A stretch of 6,054 bases of DNA from Oscillospiraceae bacterium (GCA_017557265.1 JAFZAM010000068.1:1-6054), one strand, 5' to 3'; shown: positions 1-5,725, counted from the first letter of the stretch. Numbers and translations are program-made. Notes: generated from the letters alone by a model not told the origin.

Positions 1-22
1 ATCATTACATTAAAGCAGCTTT

Positions 23-27
23 GGAGG
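23..27 (+). promoter_or_regulatory. Ribosome binding site that fixes the glyA start
   Basis: GGAGG lies 5 bases upstream of the ATG at 33. The in-frame TTG at 21 overlaps this site and so cannot use it, which argues for the ATG as the start. Confidence 0.85.
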
Positions 28-32
28 GCATC

Positions 33-1319
33 ATGGTAGAAGCCAGCATGCGCTATATCAGCGCCTACGACCCGGAGATCGCGAAGGTCCTCGATCTGGA
101 GCTCAAGCGCCAGAGAAACAACATAGAGCTCATCGCCTCGGAAAACCTCGTCAGCCAGGAGGTCATGGCGACGATGGCGTCCGTGCTCACGAACAAGTAC
201 GCCGAGGGCTACCCCGGCAACCGCTTCTACGGCGGCTGCGAGTACGTCGACATGGCGGAGACCATCTGCATCGAGCGCGCCAAGCTCATCTTCGACGCGC
301 ACTACGCCAACGTTCAGGCGCACAGCGGCTCGCAGGCCAACTACGCCGTCTACCTCGCCCTCTGCAAGCCCGGCGACACCGTCATGGGCATGGCGCTCGA
401 TAACGGCGGCCATCTGACCCACGGCAGCCGCGCCAACTTCTCCGGCAAGAACTACAACATCGTGTCCTACGGCCTCGACCCCGCGACCGGCCTCATAGAC
501 TACGACAAGGTGCGCGAGCTGGCTCTCGCCAATCATCCGAAGATGATAATCGCCGGCGCCTCGGCCTATCCGCGCTTTATAGACTACGCCGCCTTCAGCT
601 CCATCGCGCGCGAGGTCGGCGCGTACCTGATGGTCGACATGGCCCACATCGCGGGCCTCGTCGCCGCGGGCGAGCACCCCTCTCCCGTGCCGTACGCCGA
701 CGTCGTCACGACGACGACCCACAAGACCATGCGCGGCCCGCGCGGCGGCATCATCCTCACCAACGACGCGACCATCGCCAAGAAGATAAACGCCGCCATA
801 TTCCCCGGCGTGCAGGGCGGCCCGCTCATGCACATCATCGCGGCAAAGGCCGTCGCGCTCGGCGAGGTGCTGCGCCCCGACTTCAAGGCCTACCAGCACC
901 AGATCGTCGCCAACGCCGCGACGCTCGCTCAGACGCTGCTCGACGGCGGTCTCGAGCTCGTTTCCGGCGGCACGGACAACCATCTCATGCTCGTCGACCT
1001 CAAGAACATGGATATCAGCGGCAAGGAGCTCGAGGTGCGCCTCGACTCCGTCCACATCACCGCCAACAAGAACGCCGTCCCCGCCGATCCGCGCGGCCCG
1101 CAGGAGACGAGCGGCCTGCGCCTCGGCTCTCCCGCCGTCACGACGCGCGGCTTCAAGGAGCCCGAGATGCGCGAGGTAGGCGAACTCATTCTCAAGGCGA
1201 TCCGCGATTATACCGGCAGCCGCGAGGAGATTCTCGAGCGCGTCGCGGCCCTCTGCAAGCGCTTCCCGATCTACGAGCGCCTCAATCCCTCCCCCCGCGA
1301 CAGCGTCTTCCCCGGCTGA
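33..1319 (+). CDS. glyA: Serine hydroxymethyltransferase (GlyA)
   Basis: PLP-dependent cytoplasmic enzyme that interconverts serine and tetrahydrofolate with glycine and 5,10-methylene-tetrahydrofolate, the main source of one-carbon units. Visible family signatures, numbered from the ATG at 33: ELIASEN (32-38), KYAEGYPGNRFYGG (55-68), HSGSQAN (97-103), the cofactor Asp in VDMAHIAGL (D202), the PLP Schiff-base lysine in TTTTHKTMRGPRGG (K231), and the substrate-carboxylate arginine in SGLRLGSPAVTTRG (R363). The length of 428 residues is normal for bacterial SHMT. A TTG lies in frame at 21, but it overlaps the Shine-Dalgarno GGAGG (23-27), which is 5 bases before the ATG at 33, so 33 is chosen; a further in-frame ATG at 48 has no better site. 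The upstream promoter is outside the window. The gene ends in its own terminator and looks complete and functional. Confidence 0.97.
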   Translation: MVEASMRYISAYDPEIAKVLDLELKRQRNNIELIASENLVSQEVMATMASVLTNKYAEGYPGNRFYGGCEYVDMAETICIERAKLIFDAHYANVQAHSGSQANYAVYLALCKPGDTVMGMALDNGGHLTHGSRANFSGKNYNIVSYGLDPATGLIDYDKVRELALANHPKMIIAGASAYPRFIDYAAFSSIAREVGAYLMVDMAHIAGLVAAGEHPSPVPYADVVTTTTHKTMRGPRGGIILTNDATIAKKINAAIFPGVQGGPLMHIIAAKAVALGEVLRPDFKAYQHQIVANAATLAQTLLDGGLELVSGGTDNHLMLVDLKNMDISGKELEVRLDSVHITANKNAVPADPRGPQETSGLRLGSPAVTTRGFKEPEMREVGELILKAIRDYTGSREEILERVAALCKRFPIYERLNPSPRDSVFPG

Positions 1320-1328
1320 TAAACGCTC

Positions 1329-1365
1329 CTGCCGGAAGGTCACGACGACCTTCCGGCAGTTTTTT
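1329..1365 (+). terminator. Intrinsic terminator of glyA
   Basis: A perfect 13-bp stem (CTGCCGGAAGGTC, 1329-1341, with 1347-1359) closes a 5-base loop and runs straight into six T (1360-1365). It begins 9 bases after the glyA stop codon. There is no T tract on the other strand, so it works rightwards only. Confidence 0.95.
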
Positions 1366-1391
1366 GCTTTGCGCTTCAGCGCGATATTCTG

Positions 1392-1420
1392 TTGAACTTT
1401 TGCAAAAAGAGTGGTACAAT
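1392..1420 (+). promoter_or_regulatory. Sigma-A-type promoter of the lipoprotein gene
   Basis: TTGAAC (-35, 1392-1397) and TACAAT (-10, 1415-1420) are separated by exactly 17 bases. The predicted start is near 1427, giving a leader of about 65 bases. It lies between the glyA terminator and the lipoprotein start, so the lipoprotein gene is an independent unit. The -10 covers an in-frame GTG at 1411, which rules that codon out as the start. Confidence 0.8.
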
Positions 1421-1491
1421 CCAAAAATGTGAAAAAACGGAAAACTGCGGCCCGCTTCGGACGGCAGAATAATAAAAACGGAGAAAGAAAA

Positions 1492-2769
1492 ATGAAAAAA
1501 CTCAGAATACTGCTCATACTGCTGCTCGTCGCGGCGTTATGCCTTTCGATAGCGGCGTGCGGGAAAAAGAGCGAGCCTGCGCCCGTCGAGCCGGACTATT
1601 CGGATTCCGACTCCGGGAACGACCGCAGCGAGCCCGAGCCCGAACCCGAACCCGACGAGGATCTGCCGGACATCTCCGCCTTCGTCGGCATATGGAAGTA
1701 TGACTCCTCGCCGTGCTACGTCGTCGTCGACTCCGCGTGCGTATGGCTCTGCGAGGACCTCTACGGCAAGGAGCTCGGCGCCGGCGTCGTCGAGGCTGAA
1801 GACGACGGCATCGCCCTCTATCTTGAGGACGGCAGATACGTTTCCACCCTCACGAGGATAGTCGGCGGCCTTACAGACTCCGACGGCGATACGCTGACCA
1901 AGGCGACCGAGATGCTCCTGCTGCCGACCCCGAACGATCCGCTGACAGAGACCGCTCATTTCGAATCTGATATATTCGGCGCCGTCACGCTGAGCTATCC
2001 GCGTCAGATGAGCGCGCACAAGCATCCAAATATGAATAATTCCATGAGCTTCAACGCGATCATGGAGGACGGTACCGACGATTATTACAGCAATATCACC
2101 GTTCATTTTGCTCAGATCTCCGGCTTCGATCCGTATATGACTCAGGGCGCGGCGCTGGCTCAGCCGTATATGAAGACGATGATGGACAAGCTGGCCGAGT
2201 CGTATTACGGCGACAAGTTTATCAAGTGCATCGGCAGCGATTTTGAGGACTGCGGGAGCTATTACCGCATGTTCGGATATCTGTGGCTGGACGGCTCGAT
2301 ATTCAATCCCGCCGCGAATCAACCGGTCAGAGGCTGTATGGAGGTGCGCTATTACGGGCCGACCGGGTACGCGCTCGTGGCCATGTCGGTAGCTTTGGAG
2401 AGCAGGATCCAGAACTATTTCGAGATAAGCAAAAACATAATGGAGACCTGCAACTATAACAATACCACCTGGACTACCGCGCCGAAGCCCGTCCCCGCGC
2501 AGCCCGCGCGCTCCGATTCCGGCGACTACGGCACGCCGTACTACTGGTACGATTCCGACGGCGACGTCTGGTACTGGAACGGATATGAAAACGAGTTCAT
2601 CGGCTACGGCGACGATTATTACATCGACGACGACGGCAGCTACTACGAGTCCAACGACTGGGGCTGGGATTACGACGACTACGACTATTACGACGATTAC
2701 GATCCCTGGTCCGATCCCGGCGATTACGGCTGGGACGACTGGTCCGACCCCGGCGATTACTGGGATTGA
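1492..2769 (+). CDS. Secreted lipoprotein with Asp/Tyr/Trp-rich C-terminal tail, function unknown
   Basis: 425 residues from the ATG at 1492, which has GGAG at 1480-1483 with 8-base spacing; an in-frame GTG at 1411 lies inside the promoter and is rejected. Residues 1-22 are a lipoprotein signal peptide (basic MKKLR, hydrophobic core, lipobox SIAAC) with the lipidated cysteine at C23, so the protein should be anchored on the outer face of the membrane. A flexible acidic linker with an EPEPEPEP run (about 24-60) follows. Residues 63-150 look like a small beta domain starting FVGIWKY, as in lipocalin-like Gly-X-Trp domains. Residues 159-320 form a globular alpha/beta segment, perhaps PsbP/Mog1-like, which is only a guess. 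Residues 341-425 are low complexity, with 25 Asp, 18 Tyr, 9 Trp and no Lys or Arg by hand count. I do not recognise the family. The gene is monocistronic, with its own promoter and terminator. Confidence 0.85.
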   Translation: MKKLRILLILLLVAALCLSIAACGKKSEPAPVEPDYSDSDSGNDRSEPEPEPEPDEDLPDISAFVGIWKYDSSPCYVVVDSACVWLCEDLYGKELGAGVVEAEDDGIALYLEDGRYVSTLTRIVGGLTDSDGDTLTKATEMLLLPTPNDPLTETAHFESDIFGAVTLSYPRQMSAHKHPNMNNSMSFNAIMEDGTDDYYSNITVHFAQISGFDPYMTQGAALAQPYMKTMMDKLAESYYGDKFIKCIGSDFEDCGSYYRMFGYLWLDGSIFNPAANQPVRGCMEVRYYGPTGYALVAMSVALESRIQNYFEISKNIMETCNYNNTTWTTAPKPVPAQPARSDSGDYGTPYYWYDSDGDVWYWNGYENEFIGYGDDYYIDDDGSYYESNDWGWDYDDYDYYDDYDPWSDPGDYGWDDWSDPGDYWD

Positions 2770-2796
2770 TGCTCCGCGCCGGCTCCGATATAATGC

Positions 2797-2832
2797 AAAG
2801 AGGCGGCCCGCAAAAGCGGGTCGCCTCTTTTT
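2797..2832 (+). terminator. Terminator of the lipoprotein gene, weakly bidirectional
   Basis: AAAGAGGCGGCCCGC (2797-2811) pairs with 2816-2830 around an AAAA loop, with T5 at 2828-2832. The single imperfect pair is G.T on the + strand, a tolerated G-U in RNA, but C.A on the - strand. The T run is also only three long leftwards. The hairpin therefore belongs mainly to the lipoprotein transcript, though it may also slow transcripts of the converging flavoprotein gene. Confidence 0.9.
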
Positions 2833-2847
2833 GTGCTGTTAAATAGA

Positions 2848-2860
2848 CCGACTCGGTCGG
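2848..2860 (-). other. Small hairpin just after the flavoprotein stop codon
   Basis: CCGAC-TCG-GTCGG forms a 5-bp perfect stem 7 bases beyond the stop of the leftward flavoprotein gene. On the - strand it is followed by TCTATTT, too poor in T for a convincing terminator. It may help protect or end the transcript together with the hairpin at 2797-2832. Confidence 0.35.
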
Positions 2861-2867
2861 CTCCCGA

Positions 2868-4412
2868 TCATTCCGGCCTGACGAGCACGTCGCCGAGCTG
2901 CATCGCGTAGGCGAGCGCGCGGCCGTAGCTGTTGCCGTTGAGGAGCAGGGGATAGTCGACGGCGTACATGCCGCCGGCGGTGTTGCCTGTCGCGTAGAGC
3001 CCGGGGATGACCTTGCAGTCCGGTCCGAGGACCTCCAGATCGGTGGTGATCTGAGCGCCGCCGAAGACGTCCAGCAGCTGCGGGCCCCACTTGAGAGCGT
3101 AGTAGGGGGCTTTCTCGATGCTCGTGAGGAGCCTTTCGCGCTTGCCGAAGTCGACGTCGTCGCCGGAGGCCACGATCTCGTTGTAGCGCTTGACGGTCTT
3201 CTTGAGATTCTCAGCGGGGACCTCTATCTTCTCCGCGAGCTCCTCGAGAGTGTCCGCCTTGAAGGCGTTGCCCTGCTCGATGTAGCGGTTCATGGAATTG
3301 ACCATACGCTCGCGGTTGAAGGAGCCGCCGACGGAGCCGAGCGGCATCATGCCCTGGCCGCCGAGCTCGGAATAGCGCTCCTCCATCTCGTCGAGATACT
3401 TGCTGTCGAGGATGCTGAAGGCGAAGTCTCCGCCGGGCTGCATGAGAACGCGGATCGATTTCGCCTGCATCCACGTGTCCTCGTTCATGAAGCGGTTGCC
3501 GAGGCGGTTGACGTGCAGGAAGAAGCCCTGGAAGCCGCACCCGCCGAGAGCGTGGATCGTCGGCGCCCATTCGGGGTTATCGAGCGCCGCGCCGGCCCAG
3601 TAGAGCATCTTCTGCCCGTCGCCGGTGTTGCCGGGGCGCGGGAACTTGGAGGGAGCGCGCAGACCGATGGGGCAGAAAGCCTCCATCATCTCCTCGTCCT
3701 CGGAGGGGTCGCCCGTGGCGACGACGACGGCGCGGGAGCCCTCGTAGCGGCGGTACTTGCCGTCCGCGCACTTGGCGATGCAGCCCGTCACGCGGCCCGC
3801 GTCGTTCTTCTCAAGGTACAGCGCGGTCGTCCCGCGAAGAAGCGTGCCGCCCTTGTCCAGAAGCTCTGTCTGGAATATCTCGCAGGCAAGAACGCCGCCG
3901 CCGAAGGCGGTGTACTTGGTGCATTCCTTCTTCTTGAAGATGTGGTGCGTGCCGGGATACTCGGCGAACATCGGCCCCTGATAAGCCTGATAGACGCTGA
4001 CGTCAAGATTATCCGCTCCGGCGAGATCGAGCATCCAGTGGAAGCCCTCGGCGCTCCTGTTGATGAAGAGCCACAGGAGGTCCTCCTGCACGCGGCTGCC
4101 GCTCATCTTCAGCCAGTCGGCCGCGAGCTTTTTCTTGTCGATGACGATGCCCTGCTCGGCCATGACGCGGCTGTTCACGGCGGCGATCTGGCCCGCGAGA
4201 GCCTTCAGCTTCTCGTTCTTGTCCAGACAGACGACCTTAAGCCCCATGTCGACGCAGCGGGCGCCGGCCGCGAGGCCGCTGATGCCGCCGCCGAGGATGA
4301 GGACCTCGGTCTTCACGGTCTCGGCGATATCGCTCTCCGGGATCTTCGCGGGGGGAGTTTCCCAGCTGTACCCTTTCTTGGGGGAGAGGTAGGAGTAGAA
4401 TTTCAGTTCCAT
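2868..4412 (-). CDS. FAD-dependent oxidoreductase, fumarate reductase/3-ketosteroid dehydrogenase superfamily, substrate unknown
   Basis: 514 residues. The N-terminal stretch WETPPAKIPESDIAETVKTEV leads into the FAD ADP-binding motif ILGGGISGLAAG (39-50), with an acidic residue after strand 2 (VVCLDKNE, D64). Other family marks are FPRPGNTGDGQKMLYWAGAA (257-276), NRLGNRFMNED (302-312) and a C-terminal FAD segment GLYATGNTAGG...DYP...NGNSYGRAL (471-500). This fits the FAD_binding_2 type that includes fumarate and urocanate reductases and 3-ketosteroid dehydrogenases. There is no signal peptide, FMN_bind domain or haem motif, so it is probably cytoplasmic and takes electrons from a partner not encoded here. 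By a recalled alignment to Shewanella flavocytochrome c3, the position of catalytic Arg402 is M315 and the HHT of the active site is missing, so plain fumarate reduction is unlikely. The DYP tyrosine (Y487) resembles the 3-ketosteroid dehydrogenase pattern. The gene is monocistronic. Confidence 0.92.
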   Translation of the reverse strand: MELKFYSYLSPKKGYSWETPPAKIPESDIAETVKTEVLILGGGISGLAAGARCVDMGLKVVCLDKNEKLKALAGQIAAVNSRVMAEQGIVIDKKKLAADWLKMSGSRVQEDLLWLFINRSAEGFHWMLDLAGADNLDVSVYQAYQGPMFAEYPGTHHIFKKKECTKYTAFGGGVLACEIFQTELLDKGGTLLRGTTALYLEKNDAGRVTGCIAKCADGKYRRYEGSRAVVVATGDPSEDEEMMEAFCPIGLRAPSKFPRPGNTGDGQKMLYWAGAALDNPEWAPTIHALGGCGFQGFFLHVNRLGNRFMNEDTWMQAKSIRVLMQPGGDFAFSILDSKYLDEMEERYSELGGQGMMPLGSVGGSFNRERMVNSMNRYIEQGNAFKADTLEELAEKIEVPAENLKKTVKRYNEIVASGDDVDFGKRERLLTSIEKAPYYALKWGPQLLDVFGGAQITTDLEVLGPDCKVIPGLYATGNTAGGMYAVDYPLLLNGNSYGRALAYAMQLGDVLVRPE

Positions 4413-4426
4413 ATCGGGTGACGTAG

Positions 4427-4433
4427 CTCCTTT
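4427..4433 (-). promoter_or_regulatory. Unusually distant ribosome binding site of the flavoprotein gene
   Basis: AAAGGAG on the - strand is the only good Shine-Dalgarno, but it lies 14 bases from the ATG at 4412, against the usual 5-9. No in-frame ATG, GTG or TTG lies closer, and the N-terminal residues after 4412 fit the family, so the ATG is kept and weak or regulated initiation is possible. Confidence 0.6.
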
Positions 4434-4473
4434 CGTATTTGAAATATGGATCGCATTGACGTATGGTTTTTAT

Positions 4474-4482
4474 ATTATAACA
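4474..4482 (-). promoter_or_regulatory. Extended -10 promoter of the flavoprotein gene
   Basis: On the - strand the bases read TGTTATAAT: a perfect TATAAT with the TGn extension. There is no good -35 at 17 bases (AATCGG); a TTGGCA lies too far away, at 23 bases. Transcription should start near 4467, giving a leader of about 55 bases. Confidence 0.6.
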
Positions 4483-4537
4483 ATACATCATCATTCCCGA
4501 TTTGCCAAGTATAATCGCATGGCGTCTTCTCGGCCTG

Positions 4538-4580
4538 ACAAAGAAAAAACGAGAGGTTTTCCTCTCGCTTTTTTCTTGTG
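4538..4580. terminator. Symmetrical (bidirectional) terminator
   Basis: CGAGAGG (4550-4556) pairs with CCTCTCG (4561-4567) around a TTTT loop, flanked by A6 on the left and T6 on the right, and the pairing extends outwards into ACAAAG/CTTGT. Leftwards the T tract follows the stem directly; rightwards one C intervenes, so leftward use is slightly better. It would stop transcripts coming from the SHOCT gene before they enter the flavoprotein promoter. No gene on the + strand just upstream explains rightward use. Confidence 0.85.
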
Positions 4581-4609
4581 AGTGGGGTGAGGCGGTTTAT
4601 CAGCATCGA

Positions 4610-4752
4610 ATTTCGATCGGCAGGCCGCAAATGACCACCGACAGCATCCCAGCCACATTTAAGGCGGGGATGCGGAATATCAGCGAACTTGCGAGGGCCT
4701 GCGATTTAGCTGAACGACGGCGTATAAGTATATCGGGCTATTGGAGGGGTAA
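4610..4752 (+). pseudogene. Frameshifted 3' remnant of a serine recombinase/resolvase-like DNA-binding domain
   Basis: From 4610 one frame reads ISIGRPQMTTDSIPATF, then AGMRNISELARACDLAER. At about 4715-4717 the likely continuation moves to another frame: TAYKYIGLLEG, then stop TAA at 4750-4752. Joined as if one base had been lost, this gives ISELARACDLAERTAYKYIGLLEG, which fits a helix-turn-helix in which 'LS(R)TTVYKYI' follows 'ISELAR'. The GRP motif followed by a C-terminal helix-turn-helix is the usual end of serine resolvases and invertases. The catalytic domain is absent; upstream is the terminator at 4538-4580. In the unshifted frame an open reading frame runs on to 4780 with no sensible sequence. 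Alternatively this is a small independent helix-turn-helix protein starting at the ATG at 4631, which has only a weak AGG site. The assignment is from pattern memory, not a search. Confidence 0.5.
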
Positions 4753-4789
4753 AGCGGAGGGCTTGCTCCTACTGCCTTGAAATACTCTT

Positions 4790-5461
4790 TTACAGTCCCA
4801 ATAGCTGTTTTTTCTTTGCGTTAAATTCTTCCTGAGTAATTGCACCCATATCAAGAAGTTCTTTGAACTTTTTGAGTTCTTCGGCCGGAGATAATGAAGA
4901 AGCTTCAGAAGCGATAGGTATAGGACCGTCATCGGAAAGCTCCGTCAAGTTAGTTGAGTTGCATTTAGGGCAGCGAGAAAAGTCTCTCACCTTATCCGCA
5001 GCACGCTCAGCTCTGTTTATAAAAGCGTGAGCGTTGAGGTCAGTGCCCAAAAGAGCGTTCGCAACACTTGCACGGGCGTTGCTCTTTGCTTCCTCGATTA
5101 AAGCTTTGTTTGCTCTGACGTCCGCTTCAGAATAACAGAAAATATTCCCGCATACATTGCAGCGCATACGGTGCTCTTTGTTATACTCATCAATTTCCTT
5201 TTTGTGCGCCGAATAAAAACTATCAATAAGAAACTTGATAGCAGCGTCACCGTCTTCTTTTTGTTTGAAAGGATACCCCAATGTATAGAACTTGTTGCCT
5301 ACCCATACCGTTGCAACACCGTTCTTGAATTTTGAAGTTGGCATCCCATCATACTCAACTTTCGTTATCAAAGAGTATGCAACTTTTTCTTCGCCAACAA
5401 TAACGCAGTCGTCTGTTACAGCCCATTCCTTGAACATGGGTACTTTGAATCTCTTATCCAT
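4790..5461 (-). CDS. PH-like / split zinc-ribbon / SHOCT-domain protein, function unknown
   Basis: 223 residues. Residues 1-85 look like a small beta-rich PH-like domain (VTDDCVIVGEEKVAYSLITKVEYD...). C101-xx-C104 (CNVCG) and C164-xx-C167 (CPKC) form two zinc knuckles about 60 residues apart, probably one zinc ribbon split by a helical, Ala-rich insertion (112-160). Residues 191-222 (SPAEELKKFKELLDMGAITQEEFNAKKKQLL) are a textbook SHOCT domain, a short C-terminal helical module common in bacterial proteins of unclear role. No signal peptide or membrane segment, so cytoplasmic. The start at 5461 has AGGGGG (5471-5476) 9 bases upstream. No clear promoter is visible between the terminator at 5494-5525 and the start, so expression may depend on read-through. 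Codon use is much more AT-rich than glyA or the flavoprotein gene, suggesting acquired DNA. Confidence 0.85.
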   Translation of the reverse strand: MDKRFKVPMFKEWAVTDDCVIVGEEKVAYSLITKVEYDGMPTSKFKNGVATVWVGNKFYTLGYPFKQKEDGDAAIKFLIDSFYSAHKKEIDEYNKEHRMRCNVCGNIFCYSEADVRANKALIEEAKSNARASVANALLGTDLNAHAFINRAERAADKVRDFSRCPKCNSTNLTELSDDGPIPIASEASSLSPAEELKKFKELLDMGAITQEEFNAKKKQLLGL

Positions 5462-5493
5462 ATCGATTTTCCCCCTATAATATTAAAAATAAT

Positions 5494-5525
5494 AAAAAAG
5501 TGGCGCAAACCGAAGTCTGCGCCAC
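5494..5525 (-). terminator. UUCG-loop intrinsic terminator, leftward
   Basis: On the - strand an 11-bp stem (5525-5515 with 5510-5500) closes a TTCG tetraloop and is followed by six T (5499-5494). The one non-Watson-Crick pair is G-U on the - strand but A.C on the + strand, which fixes the direction. It ends a leftward transcript that starts upstream of it, before the SHOCT gene, so it is the end of the candidate ncRNA unit. Confidence 0.92.
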
Positions 5526-5659
5526 GAAACACGCAGAGCTCCGTTTGTTGCCACACAAACTGTTTGCACATTCCAGAGAACGCCAAACCAGAGAATGCGT
5601 TTTTGCCGAAAAAACAATCCTCTGGAAGTGCGCACGATTATTCAGTTTGTGTGGCAAAC
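5494..5659 (-). ncRNA. Candidate structured small RNA, unclassified
   Basis: On the - strand a promoter (5662-5690) would start an RNA at about 5655-5659. Its 5' end, GTTTGCCACACAAACTG (5659-5643), pairs with 5562-5547 as a 16-bp stem with one bulge. After an asymmetric 8/2 internal loop, TGCGCACTTCCAGAG (5634-5620) pairs with 5578-5565 as 14 bp with one bulged C and one G-U. That G-U would be C.A on the + strand, favouring the - strand. The apical part holds GTTTTT/AAAAAC and a second CTCTGG. The terminator at 5494-5525 ends the RNA at about 165 bases. No open reading frame with a ribosome binding site fits. It could be a 6S-like RNA, an unknown regulator or a MITE-derived hairpin; I could not match a family. 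Confidence 0.5.
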
Positions 5660-5679
5660 ATATCTTACCACGATTATTC
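5633..5679 (-). repeat. 11-base direct repeat in promoter spacer and RNA leader
   Basis: GAATAATCGTG (- strand) occurs exactly at 5679-5669, between the -35 and -10, and again at 5643-5633, in the internal loop of the predicted RNA. The period is 36 bases. It could be an operator pair or the trace of a duplication. Confidence 0.7.
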
Positions 5680-5690
5680 GAAAATAACAA
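5662..5690 (-). promoter_or_regulatory. Promoter of the candidate ncRNA
   Basis: On the - strand TTGTTA (5690-5685) and TAAGAT (5667-5662) are spaced 17 bases, each 4/6 to consensus. The predicted start, about 7 bases downstream, falls at the first bases of the RNA's closing stem. The spacer contains one copy of an 11-base repeat. Confidence 0.5.
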
Positions 5691-5725
5691 CAGGATACTT
5701 TGCTATGACAGGGAAAGTAAAGCGG

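Noticed and set aside
1427..1432. Minimal ATG-TGA start-stop in the lipoprotein leader
   Set aside because: No Shine-Dalgarno precedes it and it sits at the transcript start, so it is probably chance.
1411..1491. Upstream GTG start adding 27 residues to the lipoprotein
   Set aside because: The GTG lies inside the promoter's spacer/-10 region, and the extension would put a basic tail before a normal signal peptide; the ATG at 1492 has a good Shine-Dalgarno.
1537..2322. 261-codon open frame on the - strand opposite the lipoprotein gene
   Set aside because: The + strand gene has a promoter, ribosome binding site, signal peptide and terminator; the reverse frame has no family features.
3513..4421. 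302-codon open frame on the + strand opposite the flavoprotein
   Set aside because: It is antisense to a clear family member in GC-rich DNA, where long shadow frames are expected; its translation is repetitive Ala/Gly/Asp/Leu with no recognisable motif.
4456..4481. Rightward promoter from TTGACG and an AT-rich -10
   Set aside because: The best -10 matches are 9 or 14 bases away, not 17, and no + strand gene follows before the terminator at 4538.
5494..5690. Identification of the hairpin RNA as 6S RNA or a retron ncRNA
   Set aside because: 6S needs a large central bubble and about 180-200 bases, not seen here; a retron would need a nearby reverse transcriptase, and none is present. Both remain untested by covariance search.
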